Source: Halopseudomonas maritima
GTDB lineage: Bacteria; Pseudomonadota; Gammaproteobacteria; Pseudomonadales; Pseudomonadaceae
Direction of reading: 5' to 3'
Assembly (NCBI RefSeq): GCF_021545785.1
Contig: NZ_CP079801.1
Location: 930,001 to 994,000, forward strand
Length of the DNA stretch: 64,000 nucleotides
The notes below the pieces were generated by a model. That model was not told where the DNA came from. It ran no database searches and was given only the letters and a program-made list of their open reading frames with translations. Shown piece by piece: positions 29,431 to 38,498 of the stretch; positions within the stretch are counted from its first letter, which is position 1; each line of letters opens with the position of its first letter. The translations under genes and the position numbers were made by a program.

Positions 29431-30801
29431 CTACTCGAATATCGCCGCCAACGCCTGATCCAGCCGCGTTACCGCAATCACCTGCATGCCCTTGGGCGAC
29501 TCTTTTGGTGCGTTGGCCTTGGGCACAATCGCGCGGGTGAAGCCGTGTTTGGCGGCTTCCTTGAGGCGTTCCTGGCCGCTGGGTACCGGACGAATTTCGC
29601 CGGACAGCCCCAGCTCACCAAATACCATCAGGTCCATCGGCAACGGACGGTTGCGCAAACTCGACATCACCGCCGCCAGCAACGCCAGGTCGACGGCTGT
29701 TTCGAGCACCTTGACCCCGCCCACCACATTGACGAAGACATCCTGGTCGTAGGTCGCCACGCCACCGTGGCGATGCAGCACCGCCAGCAGCATGGCGAGC
29801 CGGTTCTGATCCAGCCCCAGGGTCACCCGCCGCGGGTTGCCCAGGTGACTGGTGTCGACCAGCGCCTGCACTTCAACCAGCATGGGCCGCGAGCCCTCCC
29901 AGGTCGCCATTACCACGCTGCCCGGAATGGGCGCGTCGTAGCGAGAAAGGAAGATAGCCGAGGGGTTGGCGACCTCTTTCAGCCCCTTGTCGGTCATGGC
30001 AAACACGCCCAGCTCGTTGACTGCGCCAAAACGGTTTTTCACCGCCCGCAGCATGCGGTAGCGACCATCAGCCTCACCCTCGAAATACAGCACGGTGTCG
30101 ACCATGTGCTCCAGCACCCGCGGCCCAGCCAGCGAGCCCTCCTTGGTGACATGACCCACCAGGAAGATCGCGGTGCCGCTTTGCTTGGCGTAGCGCACCA
30201 GTAGCGCGGCACTCTCGCGCACCTGCGCCACGCCGCCCGGGGCCGATTGCAACTGCTCGGTAAAAATGGTCTGGATCGAGTCCACTACCATCACCTTCGG
30301 CTGCTCGTGCCGGGCGGTGGCAACAATGCTTTCGATGCAGGTCTCGGTCATGACCTTGAGCTTGTCCTCTGGCAAGCCGAGCCGACGCGCGCGCATCGCC
30401 ACCTGCTGCTGCGACTCCTCACCGGTCACGTATAGCGCAGACATGTTCTGCGCCAGGCGACAGAGGGTCTGCAGCAAAATGGTGGATTTGCCGATCCCCG
30501 GATCACCACCAATCAGGACCACCGAGCCACCGACCAAACCACCGCCCAGCACCCGGTCCAGCTCCGAGGAGCCGCTGGGCTGGCGCGGCGTTTCTTCGGT
30601 AGTGACCTCGGCCAGCGTCTTGATCTGCGCCTGCTGGCCGGTCCAATTGCTTGAGCGAGAAGTGCTGCCACCGGTCGGCGTGGTGTCCACCACGGTCTCG
30701 ACCATGCTATTCCAGGCCTGACATTCGGGACACTGCCCCGCCCATTTGGAAAAAGTTGCACCGCACTCGGTGCAACCGTATACGCGTTTTTGCTTGGCCA
30801 T
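29431..30801 (-). CDS. radA: DNA repair protein RadA (Sms)
   Basis: 456 residues from MAKQKRVYGCTECG. The frame is open far upstream, but conservation begins at this ATG. N-terminal zinc finger (YGCTECG and GQCPECQAW), RecA-like ATPase with Walker A GDPGIGKST near residue 100, the RadA-specific KNRFG motif, and a C-terminal Lon-protease-like domain. Promotes branch migration during recombinational repair. Divergent from the EAL-like ORF and the PPK2 gene. Confidence 0.96.
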   Translation of the reverse strand: MAKQKRVYGCTECGATFSKWAGQCPECQAWNSMVETVVDTTPTGGSTSRSSNWTGQQAQIKTLAEVTTEETPRQPSGSSELDRVLGGGLVGGSVVLIGGDPGIGKSTILLQTLCRLAQNMSALYVTGEESQQQVAMRARRLGLPEDKLKVMTETCIESIVATARHEQPKVMVVDSIQTIFTEQLQSAPGGVAQVRESAALLVRYAKQSGTAIFLVGHVTKEGSLAGPRVLEHMVDTVLYFEGEADGRYRMLRAVKNRFGAVNELGVFAMTDKGLKEVANPSAIFLSRYDAPIPGSVVMATWEGSRPMLVEVQALVDTSHLGNPRRVTLGLDQNRLAMLLAVLHRHGGVATYDQDVFVNVVGGVKVLETAVDLALLAAVMSSLRNRPLPMDLMVFGELGLSGEIRPVPSGQERLKEAAKHGFTRAIVPKANAPKESPKGMQVIAVTRLDQALAAIFE

Positions 30802-30855
30802 ATCCGTCCCAACATGCTTTGCCTGCATCGTGCCATACTGGCCTTCAGCGGAGCG

Positions 30856-31302
30856 ATGACTATGTGCCGCAATATCAGACACTTCGTTCGGCAGCGTGAA
30901 CCTGCGCACTGCCGCGACCCAACGACCGGCGAACACATCGCCAGTCTGCAAGGATTCGACGCAATGACCAGCGAGCCACCTCCACCAGCCCCTTGCCGGG
31001 CCTATACCGCACGGCCCGCCCTGCCGCTCGAAGTCAGCATGGCCTTGCAACCGGTCGTCGATCAGCGCAGCCGCGCCTGCCAAGCGCTGCTGCGCGGCAC
31101 CAACGGCAGCGGCGCGGCCGCTATTCTGGCACAGCTCACGGCGCAGAACCGGTATCAGTTTGATAAGGCCTGCCGCGTCAAGGCCGTTGAGCTGGCCTTC
31201 CCGCGCCGCACCGCCCTGTACCTGTTCCAAGGGTACCCGCTGACGCGGCCGGCCTATGAACCAATCCCCGAAGCTGACTGGTCCAAGGTGCCGCATGAGT
31301 GA
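30856..31302 (+). CDS. Degenerate, internally deleted EAL-domain ORF (mini-protein or pseudogene)
   Basis: An open frame of about 148 codons from ATG 30856 (or 30862 or 30964). Residues from about 65 read like the start of an EAL domain: SMALQPVVDQRSRACQALLR, then GAAAILAQLTAQNRYQFDKA and CRVKAVELA. The next recognisable piece, LYLFQGYPLTRPAYEPIPEA, belongs to the far end of an EAL domain, so about 150 middle residues are missing without loss of frame. The EAL glutamate is replaced by Gln (QALLR). It cannot be a phosphodiesterase. Its stop overlaps the next gene by 8 bases, which suggests it is still translated. Either decaying or repurposed. Confidence 0.5.
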   Translation: MTMCRNIRHFVRQREPAHCRDPTTGEHIASLQGFDAMTSEPPPPAPCRAYTARPALPLEVSMALQPVVDQRSRACQALLRGTNGSGAAAILAQLTAQNRYQFDKACRVKAVELAFPRRTALYLFQGYPLTRPAYEPIPEADWSKVPHE

Positions 31303-32749
31303 CAAGGAACATCACCGCAAACGCAAGGCTGAGCGCGAGGCACTGCGCGAAGCGCTGCTGGAAACCCAATTTGAGCTGCGTACGCTGCAGCACGGCTCAG
31401 TCCTGCTGCTGATCAGCGGCAACGACTTCGCCGGCAAGGCCGAAATCATTCACAGCTTCTACGAGTGGCTGGACAACCGCTATCTCAATACCAGGGCCTT
31501 CGCACTCCCCAAAGGAGTGGAGCGCCGCATGCCGCGATTGTGGCGCTACTGGCGCACATTGCCGCCAGCCGGCGAACTGGGGTTCTATCTCGGCTCCTGG
31601 TACCACCAGCCACTGATGCGCCTGAGCCGCGGCCAGCTGAGCATTCCGCGCTTTACTACGCAGATGCAGCAGATTCTGCGCTTTGAGCGGTTGCTCAACG
31701 ACGAGGGCATCACCCTGATCAAGATCTGGCTGTACCTTGGTGATAACCAGCAGGGCAGCCGTCATCCCCGCGACCTGGCGCAGCAAAAGCAAACTGTCGC
31801 CATGCGCGAATGGGGCGATTTCAGCGCCGCCGATTACGAGAAAGTGCGTGAAGGCGCGCGCCTGATGACCGAGCTGACCTCCACCCAGGGAGCGCCCTGG
31901 ATTCGCGTGCCGGCGACGGACCCGCATGAGCGCGATCAGCGTATCGGGCAGATCGTGCTGGAAGCAATGCAGCAGCGGCTGGCCAATCCGCCCCCATCAA
32001 CACCGGTTTACGGCTGGCAGCCCGCGCAACGTGATTATCTGGCTCAGCTCGACTACAGCCTGGCACTGGACAAAGACGACTACCAACAGCAGCTGGAGCA
32101 CTGGCAGGGGCGCCTGCGCGCACTGATACAGCATCCCCGCTTTGCCAGACGCGGCCTGCTACTGGTCTTTGAAGGCAGCGACGCCGCGGGCAAGGGTGGC
32201 ACCATCCGTCGTATCACCCAATGTCTGGATCCACGTATTCTGCGCGTGCACGGCACCCGCGCGCCGACCGATGAGGAGCGGCGCATGCCCTACCTGTGGC
32301 GCTTCTGGCGCAGGGTTCCTGCACCAGGCAACGTCGTGGTGTTTGATCGAAGCTACTACGGCCGGGTGTTAGTCGAACGGGTCGAGGGCTTCTGCAAGGA
32401 GCCTGACTGGCAGCGCGCCTACGGCGAGATCAATGATTTTGAGCAACAGCTCAGTGACAGCGGCACCCTGATCATCAAGTTTTGGCTGGCCATCACCGAG
32501 GACGAGCAGCTCAAGCGCTTCAAAGCCCGGGAAGACTCACCGGTCAAACGCTACAAGCTAACCGAAGAAGACTGGCGCAACCGCAAGCGCTGGCCGGACT
32601 ATGCGCAGGCGATGAACGACATGGTAGAGCACACTTCTACGCGGAATGCGCCCTGGCATTTGATTCCGGCCCAGAACAAGCGATACGCGCGCATCCAGGC
32701 CCTGCGCATCCTGTGCGAAACCCTGAATGATGCGCTGGGGCCGAGCTGA
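31295..32749 (+). CDS. pap: Two-domain PPK2-family polyphosphate:AMP phosphotransferase
   Basis: 484 residues from MSDKEHHRKR; an upstream in-frame start would overlap the previous ORF by more. It holds two tandem PPK2 domains. The first (about 1-230) has a diverged P-loop, GNDFAGK. The second (about 250-484) has the active-looking GSDAAGKGGTIRRIT and lid and Walker B segments FDRSYYGRVLVERVEGF. In known class II PPK2 enzymes the N-terminal domain is catalytically silent and the C-terminal one phosphorylates AMP to ADP from polyphosphate. Coupled by overlap to the EAL-like ORF. Confidence 0.88.
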   Translation: MSDKEHHRKRKAEREALREALLETQFELRTLQHGSVLLLISGNDFAGKAEIIHSFYEWLDNRYLNTRAFALPKGVERRMPRLWRYWRTLPPAGELGFYLGSWYHQPLMRLSRGQLSIPRFTTQMQQILRFERLLNDEGITLIKIWLYLGDNQQGSRHPRDLAQQKQTVAMREWGDFSAADYEKVREGARLMTELTSTQGAPWIRVPATDPHERDQRIGQIVLEAMQQRLANPPPSTPVYGWQPAQRDYLAQLDYSLALDKDDYQQQLEHWQGRLRALIQHPRFARRGLLLVFEGSDAAGKGGTIRRITQCLDPRILRVHGTRAPTDEERRMPYLWRFWRRVPAPGNVVVFDRSYYGRVLVERVEGFCKEPDWQRAYGEINDFEQQLSDSGTLIIKFWLAITEDEQLKRFKAREDSPVKRYKLTEEDWRNRKRWPDYAQAMNDMVEHTSTRNAPWHLIPAQNKRYARIQALRILCETLNDALGPS

Positions 32750-32842
32750 GCCAGCCTGTCGAGTACCGCAGGTATTGGTCTGTCGGGCCCAGCTCGTTAT
32801 GATCGACCTACGCCATCGGGGCGCAACATAAGGAAGATCGCA

Positions 32843-33253
32843 ATGAAGCTGCTGGACGAATTCAAGACCTTTGCAATGCGCGGCAATGTCATCGACATGG
32901 CTGTGGGTATCATCATCGGCGCCGCTTTCGGCAAGGTGGTTTCCGCCTTCGTCAACAATATCGTGATGCCGCCACTGGGCCTGCTGATCGGTGGCGTCAA
33001 CTTCACCGACCTGTCGATTGTGCTCAAGGAAGCCGAAGGTGAGGTTGCCGAAGTCGCCATTGGCTACGGCCTGTTCATCCAAAGCCTGGTGGACTTTGTG
33101 ATCATCGCTGCGGCCATTTTTGTTGCGGTCCGGGTGATGAACAACCTGAAGAAGAAAGAAGAAGCAGCGCCTGCCGCGCCGCCAGCGCCGTCCAAGGAGG
33201 AAGTGCTGCTGACCGAGATTCGCGACCTGCTCAAACAGCAAACACCGAGCTAA
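32843..33253 (+). CDS. mscL: Large-conductance mechanosensitive channel MscL
   Basis: 136 residues, usual size. N-terminal amphipathic helix and first membrane span FAMRGNVIDMAVGIIIGAAF with the gating glycines, second span YGLFIQSLVDFVIIAAAIFV, and a charged cytoplasmic bundle (MNNLKKKEEAAPAAPPAP). Opens under hypo-osmotic stress. GC-rich hairpin downstream. Confidence 0.97.
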   Translation: MKLLDEFKTFAMRGNVIDMAVGIIIGAAFGKVVSAFVNNIVMPPLGLLIGGVNFTDLSIVLKEAEGEVAEVAIGYGLFIQSLVDFVIIAAAIFVAVRVMNNLKKKEEAAPAAPPAPSKEEVLLTEIRDLLKQQTPS

Positions 33254-33260
33254 ACCCCAA

Positions 33261-33285
33261 GCGGGGCCGGCAGCGCCGGCTCCGC
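33261..33285. terminator. GC-rich hairpin after mscL
   Basis: GCGGGGCCGGC, loop AGC, GCCGGCTCCGC: an 11-base stem with one G-T pair, 7 bases after the stop, without a T-run. Confidence 0.5.
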
Positions 33286-33329
33286 CTGCTGATATACTGC
33301 ACCGCCCAGCTACCACACCGCCCATCACC

Positions 33330-34454
33330 ATGTCCCTGTGCACTACCCCCTACGGTTCCCTGCAGCTCAAACGCTACCCCGCTACGGGCGGCTCAACCCT
33401 GTTTGCCCACGATGCGGCTGACGTGTACCTGCTGCAACGTCTGAGCGAAGAGCCCGCGGCAACGGGACCGATTCTGGTGGTCAATGACAGCTTTGGTGCG
33501 CTGGCCTGCGCTCTGGCCCTGGCCGGCCTGCAGGTACATAGCTGGGGTGACTCATGGCTCGCCTGGCGCGCCCTGCAGGACAACCTGAAAGCCAACGGAC
33601 TAAGCAGCGACCGCGTTACCTTCTTCAGCAGCCGCGACACACCCACTGGCCCCTACCGGCAGGTGCTGCTGCGCGTACCCAAGAGCCTCAGCCTGCTGCA
33701 GGACCAACTGCAACGTCTGCGCCCAAAGCTGGCAGACAACGCCCTGCTGCTGGCCGGCAGCATGATCAAGCACCTGCCGCCGACAGCCGGCGACTTGCTG
33801 GCCGCTCACATTGGGCCTTACCAGGCCTCACTGGGTTGGAAGAAAGCGCGCCTGCTGCAATGCCAGCATGACCCGGCGTTGCCTCCGCGCCACAGCGATC
33901 TGACCAGCCGCTATCCGCTGGAAGGCACGCCCCTTGAGCTTGCGAATCGCCCCGGCGTGTTTTCCCGAGAGAAACTGGATATCGGCACCCGCGTGCTACT
34001 GCCTTGCATTGCGGCCGACCTGGACAGCGCGCGCGTGGTTGATCTAGGCTGCGGCAACGGCGCCCTGGGCCTGATGGCCGCCCAACGCAACCCGGGCGCA
34101 CAGCTGACCTTTATCGACGAATCCTGGGCTGCAGTTGCTTCGGCGCAGGGCAATTTCGCCGCGGCCTTCCCCGGGCGCCACGCCAACTTCGTGGTCAGCG
34201 ACGGGTTGAGCGAAGCGGCTGCCGGCTGCGCCGACCTCATCCTCTGCAACCCGCCGTTTCATCAGCAGCAGGTGGTTGGTGACCAGATTGCCCGCCAGCT
34301 ATTTCGCCAAAGCCGCCAGGCGCTCGCACCGGGCGGCACGCTGCTGGTCGTCGGCAACCGCCACCTTGGCTACCATCAGACGCTTAAACGCGACTTCACC
34401 CGCGTTGAGCAAGTGGCCGCGACGCCCAAGTTTGTGGTGCTGGCCGCCAGCTGA
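33330..34454 (+). CDS. rlmG: 23S rRNA guanine(1835)-N2 methyltransferase RlmG (RsmC/RlmG family)
   Basis: 374 residues: a catalytically silent N-terminal Rossmann-like half and a C-terminal SAM domain with VVDLGCGNGALGLMAAQRNP (about residue 235) and the N2-guanine methyltransferase motif LILCNPPFHQ. C-terminal VGNRHLGYHQTLKRDF and the length of about 374 favour RlmG over RsmC (about 330-340). Methylates guanine in 23S rRNA. The N-terminal part is not essential for recognition here, so RsmC remains the alternative. Confidence 0.82.
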   Translation: MSLCTTPYGSLQLKRYPATGGSTLFAHDAADVYLLQRLSEEPAATGPILVVNDSFGALACALALAGLQVHSWGDSWLAWRALQDNLKANGLSSDRVTFFSSRDTPTGPYRQVLLRVPKSLSLLQDQLQRLRPKLADNALLLAGSMIKHLPPTAGDLLAAHIGPYQASLGWKKARLLQCQHDPALPPRHSDLTSRYPLEGTPLELANRPGVFSREKLDIGTRVLLPCIAADLDSARVVDLGCGNGALGLMAAQRNPGAQLTFIDESWAAVASAQGNFAAAFPGRHANFVVSDGLSEAAAGCADLILCNPPFHQQQVVGDQIARQLFRQSRQALAPGGTLLVVGNRHLGYHQTLKRDFTRVEQVAATPKFVVLAAS

Positions 34455-34457
34455 AAG

Positions 34458-34493
34458 ATCTGCCACACACCGCACAGGCCTTCTGTGGCAGAT
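34458..34493. terminator. Perfect 10-base inverted repeat after rlmG
   Basis: ATCTGCCACA (34458-34467) and TGTGGCAGAT (34484-34493) around a 16-base loop, three bases after the stop. No T-run. The rest of the gap to 34703 holds only one small perfect hairpin (34611-34628, GGCAGGA / TCCTGCC) and no gene that I can defend. Confidence 0.4.
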
Positions 34494-34702
34494 AGCCCCT
34501 GCGCCTCGCCGGCATCCACCAGTGCGAGCAAGTGGCGCATGGCCAAGAGGGTAAACAGGATTTTCCGTGGATGGGGAGGCACATACCGCCCTTGTTCAGC
34601 GGCCTCGAGCGGCAGGATGCGTCCTGCCCTGGATCGGCATCAGGTAATCTGTTTATCTGTGCAGCAAGCTGATCGCCCGGCAGCAGGGCAGCCTGCGAAC
34701 GC

Positions 34703-35017
34703 TCACGGCCGCAGCGGCAAACGCAGTCGCATGGCGCCGTGAGACGCGGCCTCGCTCAGCGGCTCACCAACACAGGCTTCATCTGCTACGTTTTGATGCA
34801 CCAGATCAATACTGGGCCACGGCAGCTCTTTCAACGCCCGGCGAGCCTGATCCAGCGAACGAAAATGCCAGACCTGCTGCCCGGCCTCGTCGTGCAGCAA
34901 TACCACCTTCCCGTCGAACCGTGCCTCGACCAGATAGAGGCCACCTTCATGCGAGAGCAATGACAACCGCTGCAAACGGCCTTGCTCGACCACCCGATGC
35001 AATTCGTTCAAGGTCAT
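34703..35017 (-). CDS. DUF6482-like small protein of unknown function
   Basis: 104 residues, no signal peptide or membrane span. The opening MTLNELHRVVEQGRLQRLSL and EGGLYLVEARFDGKVVLLHD, then VWHFRSLDQARRALKELP and IDLVHQNVADEACVGEP, match the general plan of the small pseudomonad family DUF6482. That assignment is by recollection of its pattern, not by a search. Cytoplasmic; function unknown. Confidence 0.65.
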   Translation of the reverse strand: MTLNELHRVVEQGRLQRLSLLSHEGGLYLVEARFDGKVVLLHDEAGQQVWHFRSLDQARRALKELPWPSIDLVHQNVADEACVGEPLSEAASHGAMRLRLPLRP

Positions 35018-35100
35018 GATGGGGCCTCCAAAAATCTATACAGAAACTATACACCACGACCAAAAACACGACCAAGTTGTACGACAAAAGGTACTGCTGC

Positions 35101-35595
35101 TTAGCTCTTTTCCTTTGCGACCTTATCCAGCAAGCCCATGGCAAACGCCGATACCACAAAGGTCAGGTGAATCAGCACGTACCACATCAGCTTGTCATTA
35201 TCGATGTTGGTGGCGTTCATAAACACCTTGAGCAGGTGAATCGAGGAGATCGCCACGATGGAGGCCGCCACCTTCATTTTCAGCGAGCCAGAATCCATCT
35301 TGCCCAGCCAGCTGAGCTTCTCCTTGCCCTCGGCAATATCCAGCTGAGAGACAAAATTCTCGTATCCGGAAATCATCACCATGACCAGCAGGCCGCCGAC
35401 CAGCGCCATGTCCACCAGTGACAGCACCACCAGAATCAGGTCCGCCTCCTTGGTCGTCAGCAGGTGCGGCGCCAGATGGATCAGCTCCTGGAAAAACTTG
35501 ACCGCCAACGCCAAGAGCGCCAGCGACAGGCCGAAATAAATAGGCGCCAAAATCCAGCGCGCTGAATACATCATGTTTTCCAGAATGCGTTCCAT
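35101..35595 (-). CDS. YqhA-family (UPF0114, TIGR00645) inner-membrane protein
   Basis: 164 residues from MERILENMMYSARWILAPIY, chosen because GAGGT lies at the right distance and the family begins at this point; seven extra codons are open upstream. Four membrane spans, with IYFGLSLALLALAVKFFQEL first and ISSIHLLKVFMNATNIDNDK preceding the last. No function is established for the family. Confidence 0.9.
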   Translation of the reverse strand: MERILENMMYSARWILAPIYFGLSLALLALAVKFFQELIHLAPHLLTTKEADLILVVLSLVDMALVGGLLVMVMISGYENFVSQLDIAEGKEKLSWLGKMDSGSLKMKVAASIVAISSIHLLKVFMNATNIDNDKLMWYVLIHLTFVVSAFAMGLLDKVAKEKS

Positions 35596-35979
35596 ACCCA
35601 GTATTACCTCAATCAATAAACGTCATGCTCATCACGGTTGTGCACAGTATCTGTGGATAACTCTGTGTGCAGTGGTCTGATAACCCGCTCTGTGCCTTGT
35701 AACTTCGGCGGCTGCGGTGATCCGTGCATTTTTTGCACAGCTCCGACAGCCACCTCCCTTGCCTTTCCATCCAAGCCTGCAGCCCAGGTTTGATGGGCCT
35801 TCCCGCGCCGCAACCAACTTATCCGGGATCAGACGACAGCCCAGGCGTCAAGCCTGGAATCGCCATTTCTCAACAATCGGCAACAGCAGCCAAACACCAC
35901 AAAGCTGTGGATAACCCTGTAGACAGAAGCCGCTAAGCCCCACCTGGCCGGGTGCGACGCGAGACATAGCGGCATTTTG
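35596..35979. other. 384-base intergenic region with two DnaA-box-like sequences
   Basis: No supported gene. It contains two exact copies of TGTGGATAA (complement of the DnaA box TTATCCACA) at 35652-35660 and 35906-35914, in the same orientation, and several CTGTG-rich stretches around the first. The promoter of the yqhA-like gene should lie near its left end. Confidence 0.55.
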
Positions 35980-38397
35980 TCACGTGGCCTCAGGATCGGC
36001 CTGCTCTTCTTCCTCTTCGCGCTCACGTTCCGCAATCTCGGCCAGGCGCGCCACGACCAGAGCGTTGATGCTGCCCTCGGTAAAGTCACCCTCAGCGTTC
36101 AGCTCGCCAGCCGGGGCACCAGCCAGCAGCGCCAGCGCTTGATCGACGCAGGACACGGCGTACACAGCAAACTGACCGGCGCGCACCGCCTGCAGAACCT
36201 CTTCGTCAAGCATCAGGTTGGGCACGTTGGAGCGCGGAATGATAACGCCCTGTTGACCGTTCAGGCCACGGGCCTGGCACAGACGGAAGAAGCCTTCGAT
36301 CTTCTCGTTCACGCCTCCCACCGCCTGCACCTCACCAAACTGGTTGATCGAGCCAGTAATGGCGAAACACTGTTTAAGCGGCGTGCGCGAGAGAGCGGAA
36401 ATTAAGGTGCAGACTTCGCCCAACGAAGCACTATCGCCGTCGACATAGCCGTACGACTGCTCCAGCGCGATGCTGGCGGAGATCTCAAGGGGGTACTTCT
36501 GGGCGTAGCGGCTCCCCAGAAAGCCGGTGAGAATCATCACCCCCTTGGAGTGAATCGGCTGACCGAGGTTGACCTCGCGCTCGATATCCACAATGCCGCT
36601 GCCGCCAGGGTAGACGGTGGCGCTGATACGCGCGGGCAGGCCGAATACCGAGTCGCCCACTTCCAGCACGGTCAGACCGTTGCACTTGCCGACCGCAGCG
36701 CCATCGGTATCGATCAGGATCACGCCAGACACCATATCCTCACGAATACGCGCACTGACGCGCCCGGTGCGGGTTTCCTTGGCACGCAGGGCCCGCTCGA
36801 TATGCGCGGTGTCGGTCAAGGGGTCACCGGCCAGCTGCCGTAGAAAGTCTGCCTCGGCGACCAATTGAAAGATGTCGCTGATCCGCGCTGACAACCGTGC
36901 CTGGTGCTCAGCCAGGCGGGTACTGTAGGTCAGCACCCGCGCCACGGCGGCGGCACTGAGTGGCGCCAGCCCTTCCTCTGAGGTGCGCGTTTTGAGCAGC
37001 TGGGCCATGCCCTCAACGCTGTCGGGCGTGCGCGGCAGGTCCTCATCAAAATCCACCAGCACCCGGAACATCTCCTGAAAATCCGGATCCAGGTCCTGCA
37101 GCGCGTAATACACCTGACGCGAGCCGATGATCACCACCTTGAGATTCAGCGGCAGCACCTGGGGCGTCAGGCTGACCGTGGCCAGACGGCCCATGTCCGC
37201 CCAGGGCGACTCCATTTTCAGCTGCCGCGAGTGCAGAGCACGCTTTAGCGCATCCCAGACAAAGGGCTCGCTCAGCAGCTTTTCCGCTTCCAGCAGCAGG
37301 TAACCGCCATTGGCACGATGCAGGGCGCCAGAACGAATGTGGCGGTAGCTGGTTACCAGCGCGCCTTGCTCCGGCGAGTACTCAATGCGGCCAAACAGAT
37401 TGTCATAGGAAGGGTGCGGCTCATGCACCACCGGCGCACCGCCGCTGGCGTCATGACCAACGATCAGGCTCGGGCAGTACTGCTCGGTCAACAGCTGCTT
37501 CTTGTACGCATCTGGCCGGCTCTCCAGCGCGCGCTCCTCAACCAGTTGGTCGATCACCGTCTTGAGCAAGTTCTGGCGCATCGCCTGCAGGTACTCGCAC
37601 ACCGCCTGATTGCCGCAATACGCTTCCAGCAACGGCTCCAGCAGCGGCTGCAGCGCTTCGGTGATGGTTTCCTCGTTCAGCTCTCGCAACTGATTGCTGG
37701 ACTCGCGCTTCCATTGCGGCAGGCTGGACAGCTCCTCGTTGAGGTTTTCTTCCAGGGCAGAAATGTCGGCATGAAAGCGCTCACGCTCCTCCTCGGGCAA
37801 CTGGGAAAAGTCGGCTTCGTCCAGCGCCTTGCCCTCTTTCATCGGCGTGAAGGCAATGTTTTGCGCGTCGCGGTACAGGGCAATGCTCTTTTCCAACGCC
37901 AAACGCTCTACTGCATCCAGGGCGCGGTCGTAGCGTTGATTGAAAGCGCGGTCGATGGCGTTTTTCTTCTGCTGATACGCCGGATGCTCAAAGGCCGCCG
38001 GAAAGGTCGCCAGCAGGTTATCGATCAGTTTCTCGATGGTCTCGATCAATTGCCCGGCCGAGCCTGGCGTCAAGCTGATTACCCAGGGCTCGCGTGGCTC
38101 GTCGAAGTTGTTGACGTAGACGCAATCCTGCGGCGTGACCTGACGCTTGGCCTCAGCCTGCAGGTAGCGTTTGACGTAGGAAAAGCGGCCGGTGCCCGGC
38201 TCGCCCATGACAAAGACGTTGTAGCCGGGGCGCCCCATTGCCACGCCAAACTGCAGCGCCTCAACCGCGCGCTCCTGGCCAAGGATGCCGCGAAAGGGCT
38301 CCAGGTCATCGGTGGTGGCAAAGCCAAGGCTGTCCAGATCTATCGGGGCGGTAAGCTGTTCGGGAGTCAGGCGCAGTGCGGCGGGTTCGGTGGTCAT
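35980..38397 (-). CDS. Lon-type (S16) ATP-dependent protease, COG1067 family
   Basis: 805 residues. N-terminal AAA+ ATPase whose P-loop reads GEPGTGRFSY, with Arg in place of the usual Lys. A long charged helical insertion (about 150-300), then the C-terminal S16 protease domain. The catalytic dyad is clear: Ser656 in DGDSASLGE and Lys699 in GGVNEKIEGF, separated by 43 residues as in Lon (S679/K722). The P. aeruginosa relative is AsrA, an alternative Lon-type protease tied to stress response. Acidic tail REREEEEEQADPE. Downstream of the HemD-like gene on the same strand. Confidence 0.88.
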   Translation of the reverse strand: MTTEPAALRLTPEQLTAPIDLDSLGFATTDDLEPFRGILGQERAVEALQFGVAMGRPGYNVFVMGEPGTGRFSYVKRYLQAEAKRQVTPQDCVYVNNFDEPREPWVISLTPGSAGQLIETIEKLIDNLLATFPAAFEHPAYQQKKNAIDRAFNQRYDRALDAVERLALEKSIALYRDAQNIAFTPMKEGKALDEADFSQLPEEERERFHADISALEENLNEELSSLPQWKRESSNQLRELNEETITEALQPLLEPLLEAYCGNQAVCEYLQAMRQNLLKTVIDQLVEERALESRPDAYKKQLLTEQYCPSLIVGHDASGGAPVVHEPHPSYDNLFGRIEYSPEQGALVTSYRHIRSGALHRANGGYLLLEAEKLLSEPFVWDALKRALHSRQLKMESPWADMGRLATVSLTPQVLPLNLKVVIIGSRQVYYALQDLDPDFQEMFRVLVDFDEDLPRTPDSVEGMAQLLKTRTSEEGLAPLSAAAVARVLTYSTRLAEHQARLSARISDIFQLVAEADFLRQLAGDPLTDTAHIERALRAKETRTGRVSARIREDMVSGVILIDTDGAAVGKCNGLTVLEVGDSVFGLPARISATVYPGGSGIVDIEREVNLGQPIHSKGVMILTGFLGSRYAQKYPLEISASIALEQSYGYVDGDSASLGEVCTLISALSRTPLKQCFAITGSINQFGEVQAVGGVNEKIEGFFRLCQARGLNGQQGVIIPRSNVPNLMLDEEVLQAVRAGQFAVYAVSCVDQALALLAGAPAGELNAEGDFTEGSINALVVARLAEIAEREREEEEEQADPEAT

Positions 38398-38498
38398 CCA
38401 GCGTCCTTGGTGCTATGGCGTGAGCAAAGCAGCATTGTTGCTGCCGTGCCTGCCCGTGACAAGAGCCGAACGCTGGAGAATGGCAACGCGGCGCCTAG

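Noticed and set aside
34376..34582. Minus-strand open frame across the end of rlmG into the gap
   Set aside because: It overlaps the rlmG coding end and shows no domain; it may hold a remnant, but I cannot support one.
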